The translations under genes were made by a program, and so were the position numbers. From Bradyrhizobium sp. (GTDB taxonomy: Bacteria; Pseudomonadota; Alphaproteobacteria; Rhizobiales; Xanthobacteraceae): a DNA stretch of 64,000 bases. The notes below the pieces were generated by a model. It was not told the DNA's origin. It saw only the letters and a list, made by a program, of their open reading frames with translations, and did no database searches. This document shows, one piece after another, positions 9,339-18,306 of the stretch (the stretch's first letter is position 1; every line of letters starts with the position of its first letter). Location: assembly GCA_030681365.1 (NCBI GenBank), contig JAUXWH010000223.1:1-64000 (forward strand), given 5' to 3'.

Positions 9339-11840
9339 CTAGGCGGCGTTGAACGCTCTCGGGACCGGCGCGACCACCATTTGCGCAATTTCGGAGGCCC
9401 CTGCCGGACGGCCGAAGTAATAGCCTTGCAGCTCCGTGCACCCTTCCGTGCGCAAGATATCGACCTGTTCCCTGGTTTCGACGCCTTCGGCCGTGGTCGT
9501 CTTGCCGAGGTTGACGGCAAATCGAACCACGGCAAGCGCGATCAGGCGCGCTTCCTCCCCTGCGCCTGACAACTCGTTGACGAAGCTGCGATCGATCTTG
9601 ATCTTGTCGAACGGGAACTTCTGCAGAAAACTCAGGGACGAGTAGCCGGTGCCGAAGTCATCCAGCGCAATTCGCACGCCCAGCGCATGCAATTGACCGA
9701 GTGCGGCGAATACGGCTTCGCTCTCCTGCATGATGACCGTTTCGGTCACCTCCAGCTCAAGCCGGTGCGGAGAAATCCCGGCGGCGGCCAGCGCCCCGAC
9801 GACGACCGCAACCAGGTCCTTGCTCCTGAACTGGGCGGGCGACAGATTTACCGCGATCTTGAGATCGGCCGGCCACGTCGCCGCCTCGGCACACGCGGCT
9901 CTCAGGACCCATTCCCCGAGCGGCACGATCATGCCGGTCTCCTCTGCAATCGGAATGAACTCGGCAGGCAGCACCAGCCCGCGCCGCGGATGATGCCACC
10001 GCAACAACGCCTCGAACCCGCTGATGTCGTCACTCCCGGCATGCACGAACGGCTGGTAGTGAAGTTCGAATTCACCCCTCGCTAGAGCGTCGCGCATATC
10101 CCGTTCGAGATTGCGCCTTGCATGCATGCGCTGATCGAGTTCGGACTCGAAGAAGCGGAACGCGCCGCGTCCACCGTGCTTGGCGGCGTAGAGCGCGAGA
10201 TCCGCGCGTTTCATGATCTCGTCGGAATCGGTTCCATCGCGCGGCGCAATGGCGATGCCGATGCTCGTGCTGGTGGTCAGTTGATGATCACCGAGATCGA
10301 AGGGTTCGCATAGCGATGCCCTGATGCGTTCGGCGAGAGCGGTCGCCTCACCATCCGGATTTGTCACGTAGTCGATGACGGCGAACTCGTCGCCGCCCAG
10401 CCGGGCGATAAAGCCTGTTTCCAGGATGCATCCGCGCAGGCGCACGGCAACGGCCTGCAGCAACCTGTCACCGGCCGGATGTCCGAGCGTGTCGTTGACT
10501 TCCTTGAAGCGATCGAGATCGAGCAGGAGCACCGCCAGGCCGGCCCCTCCGCCGCGCGTCACGGCCAGCGCGCGCTCCAGATGCTCCCTCAGCAATACGC
10601 GGTTGGGCAGATCGGTCAGCGCGTCATGCTGGGCCATATAGGTAATCCTGGCTTCCGACTGCCGTTGCTCGGTGACGTCGAGGTGCGTCGCCACCCAGCC
10701 GCCGCCGGCCATCGGCTGTCGCGTGACGCAAACGAGGCGGCCATTTGCGAATTCATCGACCCGGCTTGAAGCTACGTCGGAAGGTAACGCCTCCAGCGCC
10801 GAAATCAGCTGGTTGGCAGCATGGTCGCTGGTGTCCCCCTTGAGGATGCCATTGGCAATACGATGCCTGATGATTTCACGATGCGGCGTCCCCGCCCTCA
10901 ACAGTTCGGGTGGCAGCCGGTACATCCCGGCATAGCGATCGTTGCATACGACCAGCCGTTTTTCGCCATCGAACATGCACAGGCCCTCGCCCATATTGTT
11001 GATGGCGGTATCCAGCATGAGCTTCTGCAATTGCAGCTCCGTTTGCGAGCCTTCGAGCTGCTGCTGGGTCAGCGAGAGCTGACGAATGATTTCCTCGAAC
11101 CGGTGGGTTCGAGCGGCAAGCCGGCGGTCCGCCAGCACCCCGATGAGGCTCATCCCGAGCACCGACAAAGCCACGCCGGCGATCGCCAAAGCGAGCACGG
11201 CGGGAGAAAGCGATAGCGCGTCGGGCGTCCGCATCGGGTCGGGGGCGATCTCGACCGCGCCCATGGCCGTGAAATGGTGCGAAACAACTGCGAGCGTCAG
11301 GAAGAACGCGGCTACCAACGTTCCCCATCTGTCGTTATTCCGGACCGCGAAAGCGAGCGCCGCGGAACCGAAGATGATACCGAGCGCGATCGATGCCACC
11401 ACGAGATCCACCGACCAGTTCACCCGGCCCGGCACCTCGAGCGCCAACATGCCGAGAAAATGCATGCTGGCAATGCCCGCGCCCAGGATCGCGCCGCCGA
11501 TCGGCGCGCGCCACCGGCCGGGATTGTCGGCGGCGAAGCCAAATCCGATGGACGTCACGATCATCGCCACAGCGAGCGAGAGCCCGAGCAGAACAATGCC
11601 GTAGCCGGTCGGAACGCCGGGCTCGTAGGCGAGCATCGCAATGAAATGCGTCGCCCAGATCCCGTATCCGATCGCGGCCCCGGCGATCGCAATCCAGATC
11701 AGGCGCGTGCGGCCCTGCGATGCGGTCGCGCGACGAAAGATATGAACGGCAACGATGCTTGCAACGAAACACACCAGGCAAGCGAGCAGCACGAGCCGCC
11801 AGTCGTGATCCCCTGTCAGACAGTTGAAGACGCGGAACAT
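9339..11840 (-). CDS. MHYT-PAS-GGDEF-EAL cyclic-di-GMP signalling protein
   Basis: An 833-residue inner-membrane protein. Residues 1 to about 245 form an MHYT sensor domain of seven membrane helices with the repeated motifs ATHFIAM, SMHFLGM and SHHFTAMG; such domains are proposed to bind copper and sense gases. A PAS_7-like domain follows (about 270-390). The GGDEF domain is intact (ARLGGDEFAV), but I do not see an RxxD inhibitory site before it. The EAL domain is also intact (FEALLRWHHP, DDFGTGYSS, KIDRSFV, AEGVET). Both synthesis and breakdown of cyclic-di-GMP are therefore possible. Confidence 0.93.
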   Translation of the reverse strand: MFRVFNCLTGDHDWRLVLLACLVCFVASIVAVHIFRRATASQGRTRLIWIAIAGAAIGYGIWATHFIAMLAYEPGVPTGYGIVLLGLSLAVAMIVTSIGFGFAADNPGRWRAPIGGAILGAGIASMHFLGMLALEVPGRVNWSVDLVVASIALGIIFGSAALAFAVRNNDRWGTLVAAFFLTLAVVSHHFTAMGAVEIAPDPMRTPDALSLSPAVLALAIAGVALSVLGMSLIGVLADRRLAARTHRFEEIIRQLSLTQQQLEGSQTELQLQKLMLDTAINNMGEGLCMFDGEKRLVVCNDRYAGMYRLPPELLRAGTPHREIIRHRIANGILKGDTSDHAANQLISALEALPSDVASSRVDEFANGRLVCVTRQPMAGGGWVATHLDVTEQRQSEARITYMAQHDALTDLPNRVLLREHLERALAVTRGGGAGLAVLLLDLDRFKEVNDTLGHPAGDRLLQAVAVRLRGCILETGFIARLGGDEFAVIDYVTNPDGEATALAERIRASLCEPFDLGDHQLTTSTSIGIAIAPRDGTDSDEIMKRADLALYAAKHGGRGAFRFFESELDQRMHARRNLERDMRDALARGEFELHYQPFVHAGSDDISGFEALLRWHHPRRGLVLPAEFIPIAEETGMIVPLGEWVLRAACAEAATWPADLKIAVNLSPAQFRSKDLVAVVVGALAAAGISPHRLELEVTETVIMQESEAVFAALGQLHALGVRIALDDFGTGYSSLSFLQKFPFDKIKIDRSFVNELSGAGEEARLIALAVVRFAVNLGKTTTAEGVETREQVDILRTEGCTELQGYYFGRPAGASEIAQMVVAPVPRAFNAA

Positions 11841-12181
11841 GTTATCGATCCAGGCTAGACCCCGCGCCCACTCCTATTCGGTTAGATGCTCTGTCTCGAC
11901 AAATTTTTTGCAACTTCGGGCGCGATGGTTATCGCACCGTCAAGGCTAACGTTTCAAAAGCTATTCGAATCGTCACGACGTTGAGTTCCATCCCGCGCGG
12001 CGACTGTCATCGGACACGGGTTCGCGGGAGCTTGCTGCGCATTGCGGCATCCCCTGGTCGGGCGCTTGCCCGCAAGGCGGCTTCGCCGCGCAGCCCGCCT
12101 CTCTTTATCGGCGGTGAATGTCAGGTTAGGCTCGGCGCGGACTGCCAACCCGTACCCGCAGATCTGCCGAAAGGTCCGTCC
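11841..12181. other. Intergenic region upstream of the MHYT protein and of a small secreted protein
   Basis: This 341-base divergent gap holds no convincing gene. An open frame enters from 11981 but lacks coding character before the ATG at 12182. It includes a local GC-rich inverted segment around 12060-12100 (GCTTGCCCGCAAGGCGGCTT). Promoters for both flanking genes should lie here; I cannot assign them confidently. Confidence 0.4.
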
Positions 12182-12487
12182 ATGAGAAATGCATTGGCTT
12201 TGACGACCGCCGCCGTTGTCGCCGCGAGTGCCGCGCCTGCGGCGCAGGCCGGCGAGCCTGGGCCGGTGGTTTTTCCGGTCGTTCCGTACGAGTACGGCGT
12301 GGCGTCGCCCGGCAGGGTTGGATGGTTTCCGTACCGTTGCAGCAACGGTCCGGCCTATAATTTCTATCATGGCGCGTTCTATCCGGAAGTCCCGGCGCTG
12401 CATGACGGCTTCACCTACCGGTCCTATTATCGTTACACTGCCGACCGCAGGATCCCGAAGACGTATCTGTGCGCGCCCCTGGAATAG
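12182..12487 (+). CDS. Small secreted protein, function unknown
   Basis: A 101-residue protein with a clear signal peptide (MRNALALTTAAVVAASAAPA, cleavage after AQA). The mature part is short and rich in Tyr, Pro and Arg (YRCSNGPAYNFYHG, YRSYYRYTADR) with two cysteines. I do not recognise a named domain. The start was chosen at the signal peptide; the reading frame is open further upstream but without coding character. It would be exported to the periplasm. Confidence 0.65.
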   Translation: MRNALALTTAAVVAASAAPAAQAGEPGPVVFPVVPYEYGVASPGRVGWFPYRCSNGPAYNFYHGAFYPEVPALHDGFTYRSYYRYTADRRIPKTYLCAPLE

Positions 12488-12654
12488 CCGGCGGGCGGGC
12501 CACGCGGCGGCAGCGCCGCGACGGCCGCCGCCGTCTATTGCAATGCGGTGCAACAATCACCACGCGCTATGGAACAAGTGAACCGGATAATTGTTGCCCC
12601 GCGAGGACAATTTTCGAAATCATTGAACGACTTCCAGATCAGGGGGAATGGGCC

Positions 12655-13158
12655 ATGCGCGTCAGGATCCTCGCATTGTCGGCCATGGGCATCCTCTTGG
12701 GCATCCTCGTTGGCGCGGATGCCGCCATTGCCGGTCCAAGCACGACCCCTCGCGCTGTCACGACAGCCGCCGATCCGGCCGCGCTCTCCGACGAAGCAAC
12801 CCGGGAAACCGAGAATCAGATCGGTCTGAACAAGCAAAAGCGCCGCGACGTGCAGCGCCGGCTCATCCGCCTCGGCTTCGGTACCAGAGCCAACGGCAGG
12901 TTCGACGAGAAAACCCGCGCCGTCATCCTGCGCTGGCAGGCGGCGCGCGACTATCCCGCCACCGGCTTCCTCAACGCGGCACAACATCAGGCGCTGCTGA
13001 GCGAGTCCGCCGCAGCGGCGCAGGCCAAGGTCAATGATCGCCCGCCGCGCCGTCGCAGCGCTCGTCATCACCGCGGTGGCGGTCCGATCGCCGCGATCGG
13101 CGGCGCCGTGGGCGGCGTCGTAGGCGGCGTGGTGGGCGGCGTGTTCGGACGCCGGTGA
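12655..13158 (+). CDS. Secreted peptidoglycan-binding-like domain protein with Gly-rich tail
   Basis: A 167-residue protein with an N-terminal signal peptide (about 26 residues, ending ADAAIAG). A peptidoglycan_binding_1-like domain at about residues 60-120 has the pattern RRDVQRRLIRLGFG ... NGRFDEKTRAVILRWQ. The C-terminal tail is very basic and then Gly-rich, with repeats of GGVVGG ending FGRR. The tail resembles glycine-zipper segments and could insert into or coat a membrane. The ATG at 12655 has AGGGGGA eight bases upstream. A cell-envelope structural role is inferred. Confidence 0.75.
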   Translation: MRVRILALSAMGILLGILVGADAAIAGPSTTPRAVTTAADPAALSDEATRETENQIGLNKQKRRDVQRRLIRLGFGTRANGRFDEKTRAVILRWQAARDYPATGFLNAAQHQALLSESAAAAQAKVNDRPPRRRSARHHRGGGPIAAIGGAVGGVVGGVVGGVFGRR

Positions 13159-13419
13159 TACGCCATCCACTCCGCGAGGTCGCGCAGGCGCAGCCGGATC
13201 ACCCGATGTAACACGCCCGACACGCCAAAGTGATGGACGGCGTGACCGGAAAATCCCCCGAAGGCCGCGCAGACGAGCCTTTTTCGACATCGAGCGCGAT
13301 CGTGTTGGCTCAAATGGCTCGAAAGCGGCCATTCTGGCCCTCACGCCTTTTGCGACCCAGCCTTATCCCACGGCCGCGGGCAATTACCGCAACAAGCCGT
13401 TTGGAAAAGGTTGAGAATT

Positions 13420-14466
13420 ATGATGATCGATAATCAAAAACTCGAGCAATTGCTCGGCACCGTCGTGAACGAACTCGGCGCGGCATCCAACGCCGCGCTC
13501 GTCATCATCGGCGACAAGCTGGGACTGTTTCGCGCGCTGGCCGCCGGCGACATGACATCGACCGCGCTTGCCGAAAAGACCGGCACGCATGAGCGCTATG
13601 TGCGCGAATGGCTGTCGTCGCAGGCGGCGTCGGGCTTCGTTACCTACAATGCCGCGACCGGCACCTTCTCGATGAGCCCCGAGCAGGCGGCCGTGTTCGC
13701 GATCGAGGACAGCCCGGTGCACATGGCCGGCGGCTTTTATCCGCTGAGCGCCATCTATTGCGACGAGCCGAGGCTCACCGAAGTGTTCAAGACCGGCAAG
13801 GGCGTCGGCTGGGGCGAGTACTGCAATTGCCTGTTCTGCGGCGTCGAGCGCTTCTTCCGGCCGGGCTACAAAACCCATCTGGTGGCCGACTGGTTGCCGG
13901 CGCTCGACGGCGTGGTCGCCAAGCTCGAACGCGGCGCGAGGGTGGCGGACGTCGGCTGCGGTCACGGCGTATCCACCATGCTGATGGCGGATGCGTTTCC
14001 GAACTCGGAGTTCGTCGGCATCGACTTTCACGAAGCTTCGGTCGCGCATGCCACCAGGCACGCGGGCACCATGCGCAACGTGCGCTTCGAAGCCGCGCGC
14101 GCGCAGGACTTCAAAGGCTCCGGCTACGACCTTGTGACGATTTTCGACGCGCTTCACGACATGGGCGACCCCGTCGGCGCAGTCGCGCATATCCGCGACA
14201 GCCTGAACACCGACGGCACGCTGATGCTGGTGGAGCCGATGGCCGGCGACCGGCTGGAGGACAATCTCAATCCGGTGGGACGGATCTTCTATGCCTCGTC
14301 CACCAACATCTGCGTGCCGACATCGCTCAATCAGGAAGTCGGCGCGGCGCTCGGCGCGCAGGCCGGCGAGAAACGGCTGAGCGAGGTGATCCGCCAGGGC
14401 GGTTTTGGCCGGGTGAGAAAAGCCACGGCGACGCCGTTCAACATGGTTCTCGAAGCGCGAGTCTGA
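13420..14466 (+). CDS. Class I SAM-dependent methyltransferase with N-terminal winged helix (Rv2258c-like)
   Basis: A 348-residue protein. Residues 1 to about 100 form a winged-helix dimerisation domain (LGLFRALAAGDMTSTALAEK ...). A Rossmann-fold methyltransferase follows from about residue 160, with SAM motif I VADVGCGHGVSTMLMA and an acidic motif II FVGIDFH. The two-domain layout matches the Rv2258c-like group of small-molecule methyltransferases. I start at the ATG at 13420, nine bases after AAAGG, rather than at the TTG at 13411. A cysteine cluster (YCNCLFCG, about residues 135-142) is unusual and could bind metal or be redox active. The substrate is unknown. Confidence 0.85.
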   Translation: MMIDNQKLEQLLGTVVNELGAASNAALVIIGDKLGLFRALAAGDMTSTALAEKTGTHERYVREWLSSQAASGFVTYNAATGTFSMSPEQAAVFAIEDSPVHMAGGFYPLSAIYCDEPRLTEVFKTGKGVGWGEYCNCLFCGVERFFRPGYKTHLVADWLPALDGVVAKLERGARVADVGCGHGVSTMLMADAFPNSEFVGIDFHEASVAHATRHAGTMRNVRFEAARAQDFKGSGYDLVTIFDALHDMGDPVGAVAHIRDSLNTDGTLMLVEPMAGDRLEDNLNPVGRIFYASSTNICVPTSLNQEVGAALGAQAGEKRLSEVIRQGGFGRVRKATATPFNMVLEARV

Positions 14467-14477
14467 CCCATCCCCCC

Positions 14478-14503
14478 GGGGCCGGCTGGGGAGAGCCGGC
14501 CCC
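14478..14503 (+). terminator. Strong GC hairpin after the methyltransferase gene
   Basis: Perfect 10-base arms GGGGCCGGCT and AGCCGGCCCC with a 6-base loop lie 11 bases after the stop. No uridine tract follows, so it may be a stem that stabilises the 3' end rather than a classical intrinsic terminator. Confidence 0.45.
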
Positions 14504-14732
14504 CATCATTGAAGTTGATGCCATGATCATTCATTTTATTCATTGCAATTCCGATACAATGCGCACTGGATCGCTGCTGTTCCTCGTTGGCCTGCGCGCC
14601 CGCTGGATGCGAATCCACGGTGCCTTGTCGCACCGGATCAACCGCCACTTTGCCCGCCGCCTGCGTCAGCGCACGGTATATTTCCGCTTGCTCGGGTGCC
14701 GGGCGGCCGGCCATGGGACACCATCGAGGACG

Positions 14733-17408
14733 CTAACCGAGCCCCTTGGTGGAGGAAACGCGCGGTGAAGGCCTGGCCGGCGACTGCGCCAGCGAAGGTG
14801 CCAGGGATTTGCCGACGATCCGCAGCATCGCGCTGGCTCGGCTGGCGCTATGCTCGAGCAGCCAGCGCCCGAGCGCGGGCGGCGACAGCGCCGGGGCGTA
14901 GAGAAATCCCTGAACCACGTCGCATCCGAGTTCCGCCAGCCAGGTTCGCTGCCCTTCGGTTTCCACGCCTTCGGCGACGACGGTGAGGTGCAGGCTCTGG
15001 CCGACGCGCACCACGGCGGTAACGATCGCTCGCGCGCCGGGGTCGCTCTCGACATCCCGCATGAAACTGCGGTCGATCTTCAACTCGCGAATGGGCAAAT
15101 GCGCCAGCCGGCTGAGGCTCGAATAACCGGTGCCGAAATCGTCCAGTGACAATCCCACGCCGAGTTCGCGGAGGGCATTCATCGTCTCGATCGCCACCGA
15201 GCGCTCGTTCAGAAACAGGCTTTCGGTAATCTCGAGCACGAGCACTTCCGGCGGCAGCCCATGCTCCGCAAGGATCCCGGCGACCACCGATGCGAGGTTC
15301 GGATTCTGGAAACTGATGGGCGACAGGTTGACCGACACGCAGGGAATATCCAGCCCCGCATCGCGCCACTCCGCCATTTGCCGGCAGGCCTCTCGCATCG
15401 CCCACAGGCCGATCTGCTCGATCAGTCCGCACTCCTCGGCCAGCGGAATGAATTTCGCGGGCGAGACCTCGCCGAGCACCGGGTCGTGCCAGCGCGCCAG
15501 CGCTTCCACCCCGTGGATGGCGCCATCCCCGGTGCGGATTTGCGGTTGATAGTGCAGCTTCAGGGCATCGTTTGCGATCGCGCCGCGCAGCGCCGCGCTG
15601 TGGGCCAGCCGCTGCTCGGCGAGCCTGTCCATGTCCGCGCTGAAGAAGCGATAGGTGGAACGGCCCGCCCGCTTGGCCTTGTACATGGCCGCGTCGGCCT
15701 GCTGGATCAACGTATCGATGTCGGTCGCGTTATCGGGATAGATGCTGATGCCCATGCTGGCGGAAATCGACACCTGCCGGGTCCCGATCCGCAGCGGCAT
15801 CAGCAGGCCGTCGGTAATGCGCGACGCGACCGTTGAGGCTTCGGCCGCGTCACGGTTCGGCAGCACGATCACGAATTCGTCGCCCCCCAGACGCCCCAGC
15901 ATGTCCCCCGGCTGAATCTGCGCACGCAGGCGTCGGGCAAACTCGATCAGCAATTCATCGCCGGCCGAATGTCCGAGCGTGTCGTTGACGTCCTTGAAAT
16001 TATCGACATCGAGGAACGCCAGCGCAACGTGCCTTCCGGCGGGGCAGGCCGAGGTCGCTTCCGAGATCAGGTCGCGCAGGCGCGCGCGGTTCGGCAGGCC
16101 GGTCAACGTATCGTAATAGGCGAGCCGCGCGATCTGGTCCCGTGCTTCCTTGCGTTCGATCGCCAGCGCGCCGAGATGTACGCAGGCGTCGACAATACGT
16201 TGATGCCAGCGGCTCGGCGAGCGGCATTCCCTGAAATAGAAGGCGAAGGTTCCGATCACGCGGCCGTCCTCGCCCTTGATGGGCGTGGACCAGCATGCGC
16301 GCAAGCCGACCTCGAGCGGGCGCTTCTTGAACGGCTGCCAGCGTGGGTCGGTATCGATATCGATCGCCAGCACCGCCTCGCCGTAAAACGCCGCGGATCC
16401 GCAGGAGCCGATGTCCGGACCTATCGCGACGCCATCCAGCGCCCTTGAATAGTCTTCGGGAAGGCTGGGATCGCCCAGCGGGTGAATCACGCCGCCAGCG
16501 TCGATGTGGAGCAGCGAGGACACGACATCGGGCGCGATTTCCTCGACACGCCGGCAAAGCCGGTCGGCGATATCGGTGATGTCGAGTTCATCGGCCAGCG
16601 CGCTCATGATCAACTGCTGCAGCGACCGCAACTGCCTGGTCTCGCTGATATCGCTCAGCAACGCGAACATCTGCCTGACCCGCCCGCGACCGTCCCGGAA
16701 CGCCTTGACGTTGGCCGAAACCCAGACTTCGTCGCCGTGCTTGTCGTAGACGAGGATTTCCTCCTCGCCGCCGCTCTCCTCGCCGATCCAGTGCCGCAAC
16801 CTCGCCAGCGTCCTGCGATCGGTATGGCGGCCCACGATCAGTTCGTTCGCTCGCCGCCCCTGCGCCTCCTCGAGCGAGTACCCGAACAGTCCTGTAAACG
16901 CGGCGTTGATATAGACGATCCTCAACTCGTGATCGGTGACGACCACCGCGCGGTTGGTCCTGTCGGCGACCGCATTGAGCAGCGCCACCCTTTCCCGGCG
17001 TTCGACCTCCGTGGTGATGTCCCGGACGAAGGCGATGGTGCGTCGCCGGCCACCGACCTCGATCGGCGAGAGCGACAGCGCGGCACGAAGCCGTCTGCCG
17101 TCCTTGCGCGCGATCCTGATCTCGCAGCCGGCTGCCTGGATGCCGTTGGCGCCGTCCACCTGACCACCCGAGGCCGGCATCGCAGTATCATGCCCCGGAC
17201 GCTCGCCCAATTCCTTGAGCCCCAGACGACTCACATGATCGCCGACCACTTCCGCGCGATCCAGCCCCCAGATGTGTTCGGCCGCCGCGTTGAAATAGCT
17301 CACCCGAAGATCGCTATCGACGATCACCACGGCATCGTTCGACCGCTCCAGCGCGGCCAGCAGGACATCCGGGGTTTCGACCAAAGGGTAATCGCGCGTG
17401 CTCATCAT
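14733..17408 (-). CDS. PAS-PAS-GAF-GGDEF-EAL cyclic-di-GMP signalling protein
   Basis: An 891-residue, apparently soluble protein. Two PAS domains (about residues 15-140 and 145-265; VVIVDSDLRVSYFNAAAEH and VVVTDHELRIVYINAAFTG) precede a GAF domain (about 285-440). The GGDEF domain is intact (LGRLGGDEFVIVLP), with QPGD where the inhibitory RxxD would be, so product inhibition may be lost. The EAL domain is also intact (VEALARWHDP, DDFGTGYSSLSRL, KIDRSFM, AEGVETE). It is probably a bifunctional or switchable enzyme governed by the PAS/GAF sensors. It is the second GGDEF-EAL protein within 6 kb and stands alone on its strand. Confidence 0.93.
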   Translation of the reverse strand: MMSTRDYPLVETPDVLLAALERSNDAVVIVDSDLRVSYFNAAAEHIWGLDRAEVVGDHVSRLGLKELGERPGHDTAMPASGGQVDGANGIQAAGCEIRIARKDGRRLRAALSLSPIEVGGRRRTIAFVRDITTEVERRERVALLNAVADRTNRAVVVTDHELRIVYINAAFTGLFGYSLEEAQGRRANELIVGRHTDRRTLARLRHWIGEESGGEEEILVYDKHGDEVWVSANVKAFRDGRGRVRQMFALLSDISETRQLRSLQQLIMSALADELDITDIADRLCRRVEEIAPDVVSSLLHIDAGGVIHPLGDPSLPEDYSRALDGVAIGPDIGSCGSAAFYGEAVLAIDIDTDPRWQPFKKRPLEVGLRACWSTPIKGEDGRVIGTFAFYFRECRSPSRWHQRIVDACVHLGALAIERKEARDQIARLAYYDTLTGLPNRARLRDLISEATSACPAGRHVALAFLDVDNFKDVNDTLGHSAGDELLIEFARRLRAQIQPGDMLGRLGGDEFVIVLPNRDAAEASTVASRITDGLLMPLRIGTRQVSISASMGISIYPDNATDIDTLIQQADAAMYKAKRAGRSTYRFFSADMDRLAEQRLAHSAALRGAIANDALKLHYQPQIRTGDGAIHGVEALARWHDPVLGEVSPAKFIPLAEECGLIEQIGLWAMREACRQMAEWRDAGLDIPCVSVNLSPISFQNPNLASVVAGILAEHGLPPEVLVLEITESLFLNERSVAIETMNALRELGVGLSLDDFGTGYSSLSRLAHLPIRELKIDRSFMRDVESDPGARAIVTAVVRVGQSLHLTVVAEGVETEGQRTWLAELGCDVVQGFLYAPALSPPALGRWLLEHSASRASAMLRIVGKSLAPSLAQSPARPSPRVSSTKGLG

Positions 17409-17679
17409 CCAATCCTGGCGTCTTCCTCAACCCATCGCGACCTGAGCCCGTTGAGAGAGGCAATTGGTGAAAAGCGTATGGTCCTTGAGGTGTTGAAATG
17501 GTTGTTCGATCCGGTTCCGTCAGGCGGAAAGAGATCACGCTTAAGAATTGGTTACCGGCGCCGCCGTCCGGCAATGGCCGGGACCGCCACCGCGTCGATT
17601 TCCCGCGAATCGGGAGAATCCTCGAGCAGTCGCCATGCTCCCTGCCTCCTGCAGTTCGGGCCGATCGTCCAGCGGGCCT

Positions 17680-18306
17680 CTACTTCTTCTTGCGCGCGGC
17701 CGTCCGCGCATCGGCGATGGCCTGTTTGAAGCCCGCCGCATCCAGCACCCCGGGCACCCTGAATGTGCCGACAATGAACGCAGGCGTCCCTTGAAATCCG
17801 ATTGCCTCGGCCTGCTCATTGTTGCGGACCAACAGGGCCTCGATGGCGGGCTTATGCGTCTCCATGTCCCTGATAGCTCGATCGACATCGATGCCGGCGT
17901 CTCCAAGCAATTTTCGAACGACGTCTTCGCTCAGTTTCGTGCTGGCCCCGATCAACGCCGCGTGCGCCTCGTGGTACTTGTCCTGGTATTTGGACGCGAG
18001 AACCATCCTGGCCGCATATTGCGACGCTCCGCCAAAGATCGGCCAGTCCTTCATCACGATGCGCAGCATGCCGTCCTCGCTGGCGAGCTTGACCAGTACG
18101 GGAGCGACCTTCTTGCAGTAGGGACACTGGTAGTCGAAATATTCGACGATGGTGATGTCGCCCTGTGGATTGCCGATCGACGGAACATCGGGGTCACGGA
18201 GCACGCTTTCCCGGAAGGCGTCCGCGCTCTCGCTTTGCGCCCCCGGCGCAAAGCTGACGAGCGCTGCAAGCGACAGCGTGAATGCGGCGATGATGGATTT
18301 CTTCAT
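17680..18306 (-). CDS. Periplasmic DsbA-family thiol-disulfide oxidoreductase (ScsC-like)
   Basis: A 208-residue periplasmic protein with a signal peptide ([20 protein letters not shown]) and a DsbA-type thioredoxin fold. The active site is FDYQCPYCKK, and the cis-proline loop reads GTPAFIVG. It is the last gene of a three-gene operon; its ATG overlaps the TGA of the DsbD/ScsB-like gene (ATGA). The pairing suggests the membrane partner keeps this protein reduced, making it an isomerase or reductase rather than an oxidase, as in ScsBC systems. The 20-residue Lys/Arg-rich C-terminus is minor. Confidence 0.92.
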   Translation of the reverse strand: MKKSIIAAFTLSLAALVSFAPGAQSESADAFRESVLRDPDVPSIGNPQGDITIVEYFDYQCPYCKKVAPVLVKLASEDGMLRIVMKDWPIFGGASQYAARMVLASKYQDKYHEAHAALIGASTKLSEDVVRKLLGDAGIDVDRAIRDMETHKPAIEALLVRNNEQAEAIGFQGTPAFIVGTFRVPGVLDAAGFKQAIADARTAARKKK

